From Lachnospiraceae bacterium (GTDB lineage: Bacteria > Bacillota_A > Clostridia > Lachnospirales > Lachnospiraceae), in NCBI GenBank assembly GCA_009774465.1, contig VSNT01000046.1, forward strand, positions 1-25,810: 25,810 bases of DNA, read 5' to 3'. Positions 8,518-15,143 of this stretch are shown piece after piece. Each line of letters begins with the position of its first letter. The first letter of the stretch is position 1. The notes beneath the pieces are model-generated. The model saw only the letters and a program-made list of their open reading frames with translations, made no database searches and was not told where the DNA came from. Position numbers and translations under genes: made by a program.

Positions 8518-8976
8518 ATGAAGGTTAGCATCAGAAAAATTACTGACAGAAAAAAAGAGCAGGTAATTATTGAATGCGTTTATGTTACGCCGGAAATTGA
8601 AGATATAAAAGCCTATGCGTCCTTAAAGGGAACAGAGCTCTCCGGAATCACGCTGGACCAGTCAATGATCCGCTTTCGGCTGGAGGATGTTTACTACTTT
8701 GAGGCATTGGATGAAAAGGTGTTTGCCTATACAAAAGAAAAGGTATGCCAGGTGAAAATGCGGCTGTATGAGGTGGAAGAGTTTTATAAGGCTTATCACT
8801 TTGTGCGGTGCTCCAAGTCGGTGGTTTTAAATCTGATGCTTCTTGAGGGCATCAGCCCTGCATTAAACGGGCGTTTTTTTGCCCATATGAAAAATGGGGA
8901 AAAAGTAATTATTTCCAGACAGTATGCGCCGGAATTAAAAAGAATTGTTATGGGAGGTGAAAGGGATGAAAAGTAA
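8518..8976 (+). CDS. LytTR DNA-binding regulator
   Basis: 152 residues. The C-terminal two thirds (about 45-148) form a LytTR DNA-binding domain, with the strand pattern around DVYYFEALDEKVFAYT, then FVRCSKSVVLNL and LNGRFFAHMKNGEKVIISR. There is no receiver domain, as is usual for the small LytTR regulators paired with DUF3021 membrane proteins. The frame can be extended to a GTG at 8476, but AAGGAAGG at 8503-8510 supports ATG 8518. It overlaps the downstream DUF3021 gene by 11 bases. The DUF3021 partner probably controls its activity, and the pair commonly regulates its own operon. Confidence 0.9.
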   Translation: MKVSIRKITDRKKEQVIIECVYVTPEIEDIKAYASLKGTELSGITLDQSMIRFRLEDVYYFEALDEKVFAYTKEKVCQVKMRLYEVEEFYKAYHFVRCSKSVVLNLMLLEGISPALNGRFFAHMKNGEKVIISRQYAPELKRIVMGGERDEK

Positions 8977-9391
8977 ACTTGTTGATATGATGATGTCATT
9001 TTTTATATGCACTGCCTGTATTACGATTCTGGAAGGAATCATTGGCATGATTTTTTTCCCACAGCTTACTTTTGGGTATGAGGCTTTCTTTTCACCGCCT
9101 TTGTTTGGTTTTTTGTCTGTACTTTTCAGCATTGTAAACTATTCTAAAAAAGAATTAAGCATCCGCCAGGTACTGTTTCGACGATTCCTTCATTTGCTTT
9201 TGATAGAAGGGCTGGTTTTGGGACTTAATTATAGGACAGGAGCATTGTCTGATTTTCTTTTTTCCTTCGTTCTTGCAGCCTCTGTGGCGGTAGTTTTTAT
9301 TTTGGTTTATGTGTTTGTATGGATTGGGGAGAGAGCCAGCGCAATGCGGTTTAACGAACAGCTTAAAGTATACCAGAGCAGGCAGGGCTGA
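8966..9391 (+). CDS. DUF3021 family membrane protein
   Basis: 141 residues with four predicted membrane spans (about 8-28, 37-54, 69-90 and 96-120) and a short charged tail. This size and topology, together with its place directly behind a LytTR regulator, match DUF3021 proteins. These are thought to act as membrane-bound partners or inhibitors of the regulator. GGGAGGTG at 8952-8959 supports ATG 8966 rather than the upstream TTG. The start lies inside the end of the LytTR gene, so translation is coupled. The signal sensed is unknown. Confidence 0.85.
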   Translation: MKSKLVDMMMSFFICTACITILEGIIGMIFFPQLTFGYEAFFSPPLFGFLSVLFSIVNYSKKELSIRQVLFRRFLHLLLIEGLVLGLNYRTGALSDFLFSFVLAASVAVVFILVYVFVWIGERASAMRFNEQLKVYQSRQG

Positions 9392-9502
9392 AGTTGATAA
9401 GGCAGCCAATTTTCAGGTCCCGGGGAAATGTATGCGGCATCAAAAAGGGAGGCAGTCCGGAATATTTCTTCGTCGTCATGCTTTCACTCTACAAAAACGT
9501 AC

Positions 9503-9530
9503 TTGCTATTTCCTTTCAGTGTGATATGAT
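9503..9530 (+). promoter_or_regulatory. Putative sigma-A promoter for HD/DUF554 operon
   Basis: TTGCTA at 9503-9508 and TATGAT at 9525-9530 are separated by 16 bases and lie about 70 bases before the HD-domain gene. It is recognised from box match and spacing only. Confidence 0.5.
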
Positions 9531-9597
9531 TAGGTTACGCATTTGAGCGTCCGGGCAGGGGAATTTTCTGGGAAAGAAAAGCTCATGCGGGAAAGGC

Positions 9598-10191
9598 ATG
9601 GATGAAATGGAAAATAATTTTACGAGAGAAGAAGCGCTTGCTTTGCTGAAAAAGTATAATAAGGAGCCTTTTCATATTCAGCATGGGCTTACGGTAGAGG
9701 GAGTTATGCGCTGGTATGCAAAAGAGCTTGGGTATGAAAATGAAGCGGATTACTGGGCGAATGTAGGTCTTTTACACGATATTGATTTTGAATTATATCC
9801 GGAGCAGCATTGCTTAAAAGCGCCTGAACTGTTAAGGGAAGGCGGCGCATCAGAGGATATGATTCATTCCATTTGCTCGCATGGCTATGGTCTTTGCTGT
9901 GATGTAAAGCCGGAACATGAAATGGAAAAGGTTCTTTTTGCAGTGGATGAGCTTACCGGCCTGATTGGTGCGGCGGCGCTTATGCGTCCCTCCAAAAGCG
10001 TAATGGATATGGAGGCTTCAAGCATAAAAAAGAAGTTTAAAGATAAGAAATTTGCAGCAGGGTGTTCTCGTGATGTGATCAGACAGGGCGCTGAAAACCT
10101 AGGGTGGGAGCTGAATGATCTGTTTGAAAAGACAATTCTTGCCATGCGCTCCTGTGAAGAACAGATTCAGGAAGAAATGAGCAGGTTATGA
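9598..10191 (+). CDS. HD-domain hydrolase
   Basis: 197 residues with the HD-superfamily metal ligands in order: H29 (IQHGLTVEG), the H60-D61 pair (LLHDIDFE), H95 (SHGYG) and D117 (AVDELTGL). Such proteins are metal-dependent phosphohydrolases acting on nucleotides or related phosphoesters. Proteins of this size with the VGLLHDIDFE motif are usually annotated as hydrolases without known substrate. Two starts are possible, ATG 9598 and ATG 9607, both near GGGAAAGG; I kept the longer. The gene ends by sharing ATGA with the DUF554 gene, so the two are translationally coupled. Confidence 0.85.
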   Translation: MDEMENNFTREEALALLKKYNKEPFHIQHGLTVEGVMRWYAKELGYENEADYWANVGLLHDIDFELYPEQHCLKAPELLREGGASEDMIHSICSHGYGLCCDVKPEHEMEKVLFAVDELTGLIGAAALMRPSKSVMDMEASSIKKKFKDKKFAAGCSRDVIRQGAENLGWELNDLFEKTILAMRSCEEQIQEEMSRL

Positions 10192-10904
10192 CAGGACTTG
10201 GCACGATTATCAATACAGCGGCGGTAGTTGGCGGCGGCCTGATTGGAATGGGGCTGAAAAGCGGATTGAAAAAGCAGGTGCAGGATGCCCTGATGCAGGC
10301 CTGCGGCGTGGCCACTATTTTTATCGGAGCTGCCGGTGTATTGTCTAAAATGCTTGTTTTTAAAAATGGGGTTTTTGAAACGCAAGGGACAATGCTTTTA
10401 ATTTTTTCTCTGGTGATTGGCGCTATCTTTGGGGAATGGCTTAATATTGAGCAGAAGATGGATACGATTGGAGAAAAGATTAAAAATGCTGTAGGAGCAA
10501 AAAATGACACCCTTTTTGTGGAAGGGTTTGTAAATGTGTCTCTGATTATCTGCGTAGGCGCTATGGCAATTGTGGGCGCCATTGAAGATGGCATAAGCGG
10601 AGATTATTCTCTCCTTACTGCCAAGGCTGTTCTGGATTTGATTATTGTGGTTGTTTTTGCTTCCACGTATGGGCTTGGCGCAGTGTTTTCCGCAGTTCCT
10701 GTTTTTGTATATCAGGGGATAATTACTCTGCTGGCGGCATATCTTGGAAGCTTTGTCAGCGAAACACTTATCAGTCATCTTTCTTTTATCGGCTCCGCAT
10801 TGATTTTCTGCGTGGGAGTTAATATTGCATTTGGAAAGAGATTTAAGGTAGGTAATATGCTTCCGGCGCTTATTGTACCGATTCTTTATGATTTGATTCT
10901 TTAA
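10188..10904 (+). CDS. DUF554 family membrane protein
   Basis: 238 residues, mostly hydrophobic, with about six or seven spans. The N-terminus GTIINTAAVVGGGLIGMGLK and the glycine-rich start of each span match the DUF554 (YdfK-like) family, whose transport or other role is unknown. ATG 10188 overlaps the HD gene stop by four bases. A strong terminator follows seven bases after the stop codon, so this gene closes the operon. Confidence 0.88.
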   Translation: MTGLGTIINTAAVVGGGLIGMGLKSGLKKQVQDALMQACGVATIFIGAAGVLSKMLVFKNGVFETQGTMLLIFSLVIGAIFGEWLNIEQKMDTIGEKIKNAVGAKNDTLFVEGFVNVSLIICVGAMAIVGAIEDGISGDYSLLTAKAVLDLIIVVVFASTYGLGAVFSAVPVFVYQGIITLLAAYLGSFVSETLISHLSFIGSALIFCVGVNIAFGKRFKVGNMLPALIVPILYDLIL

Positions 10905-10910
10905 CAGGCA

Positions 10911-10949
10911 GGAATGGAAACTATAAAATGGTTTCCATTCCTATTTTTT
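10911..10949 (+). terminator. Intrinsic terminator of the HD/DUF554 operon
   Basis: A perfect 11-bp stem, GGAATGGAAAC at 10911-10921 with GTTTCCATTCC at 10931-10941, has a nine-base loop and is followed by TATTTTTT. It reads as a terminator only on the plus strand. The right arm and loop lie inside the last codons of the convergent GNAT gene. Confidence 0.92.
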
Positions 10950-11391
10950 GCGGTTTCAGTCCGCAGGATTGATAAAATTTCATGGCCGGTTCATTTAAAC
11001 TCCAGACGTTTAAGGTTACGTTATAGCATTTCGATGCCCGTGCGAAATCAAGCACTGCCTCATAAAGCTTTTTCCCGATATGCTGGCCGCGAAGGGCTTC
11101 ATCCACGCATAAATCATCTATGTATAAAGTTTTAATATCTGTCAGAATATTATTATTTATATGCTGCTGGAAAATACAGAAAGCATATCCCAGCACAGCA
11201 TTGTTTTCGTCTATTGCAACAAAAATGGGGCGCATATCATCCTGAATAATGCTTAAAAGCTCTTCATCAGTGTATTTTTTTGCTCCATATTTAAATAAAT
11301 CCGGACGCCCCTTATGATGCACCAGACAAACCTGCATAAGCAGATGATTGATTCCATCCATATCCTGTTCCTTTGCACGTCTTATTTCCAT
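10921..11391 (-). CDS. GNAT-family N-acetyltransferase
   Basis: 156 residues with the GNAT pattern: N-terminal EIRRAKEQDMDGI, core strand TLYIDDLCVDEALRG, and the acetyl-CoA loop RGQHIGKKLYEAVLDFAR (about 106-123), followed by VTLNVWSLNEPAMKFYQSCG. It should transfer an acyl group from acyl-CoA to a small-molecule or protein amine, in the cytoplasm. The frame is open back to 11457, but on the minus strand AGGGAGGG lies seven bases before ATG 11391, fixing the start. Its last codons overlap the terminator of the convergent DUF554 gene. Confidence 0.9.
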   Translation of the reverse strand: MEIRRAKEQDMDGINHLLMQVCLVHHKGRPDLFKYGAKKYTDEELLSIIQDDMRPIFVAIDENNAVLGYAFCIFQQHINNNILTDIKTLYIDDLCVDEALRGQHIGKKLYEAVLDFARASKCYNVTLNVWSLNEPAMKFYQSCGLKPQKIGMETIL

Positions 11392-11420
11392 GATTATACC
11401 CTCCCTGGTAAAAATATTTG

Positions 11421-11622
11421 ATAATTGTAATGATAAAGTGAATGAATATTCAGACAATATTTCTGTTCAAATCCTGTTGCACCGGACATTCCGGCAAGCC
11501 AAATAAAGCAGAAGCCAGTCGGGAAGTGTCCCTCCTGTCTTCTATTGTCTTGTCCTCATGGTGCATAAGGATTTTCACAGAAATATTGTCTGAATATTCC
11601 CACTACTTTATCGGTTGCAATT
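11421..11622. repeat. Large imperfect inverted repeat, about 200 bp
   Basis: The arms 11421-11483 and 11560-11622 are complementary over about 63 bases with a few mismatches and one gap. The core 11444-11466 pairs perfectly with 11577-11599 over 23 bp, and further pairs (TGCACC with GGTGCA) lie towards the loop. Within the loop, GGACATTCCGG and CGGGAAGTGTCC form a second smaller dyad. It lies between the divergent GNAT and Rrf2 genes and has no convincing coding content. It could be a miniature inverted-repeat element, a duplicated control region or a structured RNA. Confidence 0.75.
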
Positions 11623-11654
11623 ACTTGAAAATGTTGTGGTACTTAAAAATATTC

Positions 11655-11707
11655 TGTAGCCCAGCGTGGCGACGAAGAATGAAAGCTCTATCCACGCCAA
11701 ACCTACA
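11655..11707. repeat. Two-part hairpin
   Basis: TGTAG at 11655-11659 pairs with CTACA at 11703-11707, and inside it GCGTGG at 11664-11669 pairs with CCACGC at 11692-11697, leaving an almost symmetric internal loop and a 22-base end loop. There is no T-run on either side, so it is not a plain terminator. It may be part of an RNA or DNA structure in this region. Confidence 0.4.
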
Positions 11708-11733
11708 CAAAATTATATCACATTTTCACAAAC

Positions 11734-11762
11734 TTGACTTTTTTTTTAATAAAATATACAAT
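11734..11762 (+). promoter_or_regulatory. Promoter of the Rrf2-family gene
   Basis: TTGACT at 11734-11739 and TACAAT at 11757-11762 have a 17-base spacing within an AT-rich stretch, about 100 bases before ATG 11860. The palindrome GGAATTAATTCC lies at roughly +11, where a repressor could bind. Confidence 0.6.
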
Positions 11763-11859
11763 TCATATATAAGCAGTCGGAATTAATTCCCGCGAGCAAC
11801 GAGCCAATGGTGACTGCCGCGAGGGTGAAATACCTATAAAATGAAAGAATGAGGTCTCT

Positions 11860-12294
11860 ATGAAAATATCCACAAAAGGAAGATATGCATTGCGGTTGAT
11901 GCTGGATTTGGCAGTTTATAATACGGGGGAGCCGGTGAGTCTGAAAGATATAGCCAGGCGGCAGCAGATTTCAGAAAAGTATCTGGAACAGATTATTTCC
12001 ATATTAAATAAAGCAGGATATGTAAGGAGTATCAGAGGCGCGCAGGGAGGCTATATTTTAAAGCGGGAACCGGCGGAGTATACGGTAGGCATGATTTTGC
12101 GCTTAACGGAAGGGGATCTTGCGCCGGTTAGCTGTGTGGGAGAAGACCGGATAGAGTGTGAACGGAAACAGGACTGTGTAACCATTCGGATATGGGAAAG
12201 GTTGAATGAAGCAATTAATGGAGTGGTGGATCATATTACTCTGGCAGATATGGCCTTATGGCAGCAGGAAAAATCGGATGAGTATGTGATATGA
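11860..12294 (+). CDS. Rrf2-family regulator with Fe-S-type cysteines (IscR-like)
   Basis: 144 residues. The N-terminus MKISTKGRYALRLMLDLA and the winged helix (IARRQQISEKYLEQIISIL, then GAQGGYIL) are classic Rrf2. Three cysteines, C92, C100 and C106, stand where IscR carries its [2Fe-2S] ligands, so a cluster-sensing regulator is likely. The first gap (seven residues between Cys) is longer than in E. coli IscR. GAGG before ATG 11860 supports the start. Unlike most clostridial IscR-type genes it is not followed by cysteine desulfurase or scaffold genes here. It is likely autoregulated through the promoter-proximal palindrome, but this is inferred. Confidence 0.9.
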   Translation: MKISTKGRYALRLMLDLAVYNTGEPVSLKDIARRQQISEKYLEQIISILNKAGYVRSIRGAQGGYILKREPAEYTVGMILRLTEGDLAPVSCVGEDRIECERKQDCVTIRIWERLNEAINGVVDHITLADMALWQQEKSDEYVI

Positions 12295-12301
12295 TACAAC
12301 A

Positions 12302-12476
12302 GTTCAGCCATGCAGAATAGACAGAGCAAACTGGACGTGTGAGCTTGCTCACTAAGGCCAATTTGCTCTGTCTATTCTATAGGGTGGACGCCCGACATGA
12401 AATAAGTCACCAGCCAATCAATTAAATGCTCAGCCCCAAAATATATACTGGTGACTTGTGAATGGCATGGCTGAAC
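12302..12476. repeat. Nested three-stem inverted-repeat element
   Basis: An outer stem, GTTCAGCCATGC at 12302-12313 with GCATGGCTGAAC at 12465-12476, encloses two hairpins. The first has a perfect 17-bp stem, 12314-12330 with 12362-12378, topped by GTGAGC/GCTCAC. The second has a 10-bp stem, AAGTCACCAG at 12404-12413 with CTGGTGACTT at 12448-12457. The outer stem runs directly into the first hairpin, giving a compact three-way-junction shape. No coding frame and no T-run were seen. It could be a structured RNA, a mobile repeat, or a DNA cruciform. Confidence 0.8.
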
Positions 12477-12539
12477 AACGTGGAAGAATGGTATGGTTAA
12501 ACTATTACGATTTGGCAGATGATACTAGGAGGAAACAAA

Positions 12540-13418
12540 ATGTATGAATTAGTGCAGATCAGCAGCCAGTGTTATTATATAAACTGTCCGGCTAAGATAG
12601 GTGTTTATCTTACAGGCAAGGATCAGGTTTATCTGGTTGACAGTGGAAATGATAAGGATGCAGGGAAAAAGGTCCGGCAGATTCTTGATAAGAATGGCTG
12701 GCATTTGAAAGGGATATTGAATACCCACTCCAATGCGGATCATATTGGGGGCAATCGTTATCTGCAGGGACAGACAGGATGTAAAATATACTCTGGCGGC
12801 ATAGAAGCTGCTTTTACGAGAAATCCGGTGTTGGAGCCGGCTTTTCTTTATGGGGGATATCCCTGTAAGGAACTGAGGCATAAGTTTTTGATGGCGCAGG
12901 AAAGCAATGTGACTGATTTTTCAGATGAGGATTTTCCCAAAGAAATTGAAGTGATACCGCTTCCGGGGCATTTTTTTGATATGGTGGGATTTAAAATGCC
13001 GGATGGAACAGTTTTTCTGGCAGACTGTATCAGCAGCAGGGAAACGCTGGAAAAATACGGGGTTTCTTTTATTTATGATGTGGAAGCCTATCTGCAGACG
13101 CTGGATATGGTGGAACAAATGGAAGCTGTTATGTTTGTCCCTTCTCATGCACAGGCAGCCGGTGATATAAAGGAACTGGTACGGTTCAATAGAGAAAAAG
13201 TAAAAGAAGCAGCGGAGAAAATTTTATGCATCTGCAGGGAGCCTATGCATTTTGAAAAAATCCTGCAAAGGGTATTTCAGGATTATGGTCTTACTATGAA
13301 TTTTGAACAGTATGTGCTGGTGGGCAGTACTGTGCGATCCTATCTTTCATGGCTGAAAGATACAGGAAAACTCTCGGCAGTATTTCAGGATGAAATGCTT
13401 TTGTGGCAGAGTTTATAG
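12540..13418 (+). CDS. Metallo-beta-lactamase-fold hydrolase (HxNxDH variant)
   Basis: 292 residues. The metal-binding motif reads THSNADHIGG (H63, N65, D67, H68), with further ligands H144 (LPGHFFD), D162 (LADC) and H203 (PSHA). The second histidine of the usual HxHxDH is Asn, so the first metal site is altered while the second (D67, H68, H203) looks intact. A C-terminal region of about 80 residues (about 213-292) looks like a small helical, possibly winged-helix, extension. The start is ATG 12540, seven bases after AGGAGG, rather than ATG 12519. Cardiolipin synthase begins 31 bases downstream, suggesting an operon. The substrate is unknown. Confidence 0.85.
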   Translation: MYELVQISSQCYYINCPAKIGVYLTGKDQVYLVDSGNDKDAGKKVRQILDKNGWHLKGILNTHSNADHIGGNRYLQGQTGCKIYSGGIEAAFTRNPVLEPAFLYGGYPCKELRHKFLMAQESNVTDFSDEDFPKEIEVIPLPGHFFDMVGFKMPDGTVFLADCISSRETLEKYGVSFIYDVEAYLQTLDMVEQMEAVMFVPSHAQAAGDIKELVRFNREKVKEAAEKILCICREPMHFEKILQRVFQDYGLTMNFEQYVLVGSTVRSYLSWLKDTGKLSAVFQDEMLLWQSL

Positions 13419-13449
13419 TGCAAAAGGTAAAATGCAGGAGGAACCGGCT

Positions 13450-15027
13450 ATGATAGATGATTATAAAAACAAAGGACTTCTTCTTTTAAAAAAGGGGCAG
13501 AAAGGGATGATTCATGCCGTTTTCAGCCGCTTTGGGCTGATTTTGCTTTTGCTGATATTGCAGGTTCTGTTTCTTTTCAGTATCTTTCAGTGGTTTGAAG
13601 AGTTTCTGCCCCATATTTTCGGTGGAGCGGTAGTGCTCACATTTATCATGGTAATTTATCTCTTAAACAATAAAATGAACCCTACGGCAAAAATCACGTG
13701 GCTGATTGTGATTATGCTGCTTCCTGTGTTTGGAGTGCTTTTGTTTTTGTATACACAAAGCGATATAGGGCACAGGATTTTAAAAGCACGTATCAATTAT
13801 ATTATTACAGCCTCCAGAGAGAGTATACCCCAGCAGGAGGAGGTAAGGCAGCATTTAATTAAAGAAAATCCAGGGGTTGCGGCACTGGCTCATTATATGC
13901 ATAGAAGCGGCTGCCATCCGGTTTTTGAAAATACAGCGGTTACTTATTTCCCTTTAGGAGAAGACAAGTTTGAGGAGATGCTAAAGCAGCTTGAGGCAGC
14001 ACAGCATTTTATCTTTATGGAATACTTTATTGTGGATGAAGGCCTTATGTGGGGCAGAGTATTGGAAATCCTTGCAAAAAAGGCGGCGCAGGGAGTAGAA
14101 GTACGCGTGATGTATGACGGGAGCTGTGAATTTGCCCTGCTGCCCCGGGATTACCCCAGGCGGCTTAAAGCATTGGGGATTAAGTGTAAGGTATTTGCCC
14201 ATGTGTCGCCTTTTGTATCCACCCATTATAATTATCGGGATCACAGAAAAATACTGGTGATTGACGGACATACTGCCTTTAACGGGGGAGTAAACCTTGC
14301 AGATGAGTACATTAATCAAAAAGAAAAGTTCGGCCATTGGAAAGATACTGCTGTCATGCTGAAAGGGGATGCTGTCAAAAGCTTTACCCTGATGTTTCTC
14401 CAGATGTGGGGGATAGATGAAATAAAAGAGGAAACCGTTGATTTCCTTTCCTATCCTGCGTATCCTGTGGAAAAGGCCAAAGGTTATGTGATTCCCTATG
14501 GGGACTGTCCGCTGGATGATGATAAGCTGGGAGAAAGAGTGTATATGGATATTTTGAACAGATCTTTGTCCTATGTACACATTATGACGCCCTATCTGAT
14601 TCTGGATGGAGAAATGGAAACTGCCTTGAAGTTTGCTGCTGAAAGGGGAGTGGAGGTAGTGCTTTTACTGCCGGGAATTCCTGATAAGGCAATCCCTTAT
14701 GCACTGGCTAAAACCCATTATGCATCCCTGCTGGAGTCAGGGGTAAAAATATATGAATACACACCCGGGTTTGTTCATGCAAAGGTATTTGTCAGCGACC
14801 AGGCGGAAGCGGTGGTGGGAACGATTAACCTGGATTACCGCAGCTTATACCATCATTTTGAGTGCGCTACTTATCTGTATCGTACAGACTGTATTCAGGA
14901 AATTGAAGCAGATTTTCAGTCGACTCTTGCAAAATGCAGGCAGGTTACAACAGAAAGTGTGCGCAGTGAAAAATGGACGGTAAAACTGGTGGGACGATTA
15001 ATGAAAGCGGTTGCTCCGTTAATGTAG
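13450..15027 (+). CDS. cls: Cardiolipin synthase
   Basis: 525 residues. N-terminal membrane segments (about 25-47, 55-74 and 82-102) are followed by two phospholipase D domains with intact HKD motifs: HRKILVID (H265, K267, D272) followed by NGGVN, and HAKVFVSD (H443, K445, D450) followed by GTINLDYRS. It condenses two phosphatidylglycerol molecules into cardiolipin and glycerol at the membrane. The size and order match bacterial Cls. GCAGGAGGA seven bases upstream fixes ATG 13450; earlier in-frame ATGs at 13390 and 13432 lack a site, and the first overlaps the preceding gene. It is likely co-transcribed with the metallo-hydrolase. Confidence 0.93.
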   Translation: MIDDYKNKGLLLLKKGQKGMIHAVFSRFGLILLLLILQVLFLFSIFQWFEEFLPHIFGGAVVLTFIMVIYLLNNKMNPTAKITWLIVIMLLPVFGVLLFLYTQSDIGHRILKARINYIITASRESIPQQEEVRQHLIKENPGVAALAHYMHRSGCHPVFENTAVTYFPLGEDKFEEMLKQLEAAQHFIFMEYFIVDEGLMWGRVLEILAKKAAQGVEVRVMYDGSCEFALLPRDYPRRLKALGIKCKVFAHVSPFVSTHYNYRDHRKILVIDGHTAFNGGVNLADEYINQKEKFGHWKDTAVMLKGDAVKSFTLMFLQMWGIDEIKEETVDFLSYPAYPVEKAKGYVIPYGDCPLDDDKLGERVYMDILNRSLSYVHIMTPYLILDGEMETALKFAAERGVEVVLLLPGIPDKAIPYALAKTHYASLLESGVKIYEYTPGFVHAKVFVSDQAEAVVGTINLDYRSLYHHFECATYLYRTDCIQEIEADFQSTLAKCRQVTTESVRSEKWTVKLVGRLMKAVAPLM

Positions 15028-15057
15028 CATAAAGCGGCAGTGGATGAAAGCGACATA

Positions 15058-15086
15058 TTGCGGAACAGATGAAAAGCGTGTATAAT
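15058..15086 (+). promoter_or_regulatory. Promoter of aspS
   Basis: TTGCGG at 15058-15063 and a consensus TATAAT at 15081-15086 are 17 bases apart, 57 bases before the aspS ATG. The leader is too short for a T-box. Confidence 0.7.
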
Positions 15087-15143
15087 ATAAGCGTTTGTGA
15101 AAGAGAAATACAATGTGAAAAGAATACAGAAATGAGGTAGATT

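Larger units (their letters stand above)
11392..11859. other. 468-bp divergent intergenic region
   Basis: This non-coding stretch between GNAT (minus) and the Rrf2 gene (plus) holds the large inverted repeat at 11421-11622, a smaller hairpin at 11655-11707, a promoter at 11734-11762, a perfect GGAATTAATTCC palindrome at 11779-11790 and GCAGTC/GACTGC arms at 11773-11778 and 11812-11817. An open frame of 114 codons crosses it but looks random. Confidence 0.7.

Noticed and set aside
7716..8531. A 271-codon open frame on the minus strand
   Set aside because: It is a shadow of the alpha/beta hydrolase gene on the plus strand. The translation is rich in His, Ile, Cys and Phe without motifs, and there is no ribosome binding site.
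10079..10594. A 171-codon minus-strand frame over HD/DUF554
   Set aside because: It is a shadow of two well-supported plus-strand genes.
11442..11786. A 114-codon plus-strand frame in the GNAT-Rrf2 gap
   Set aside because: It spans the large inverted repeat and hairpin, has no binding site at the start, and its composition looks random.
15028..15143. T-box or other tRNA-sensing leader before aspS
   Set aside because: Only 57 bases separate the -10 box from the ATG, and no T-box sequence or terminator hairpin is present.
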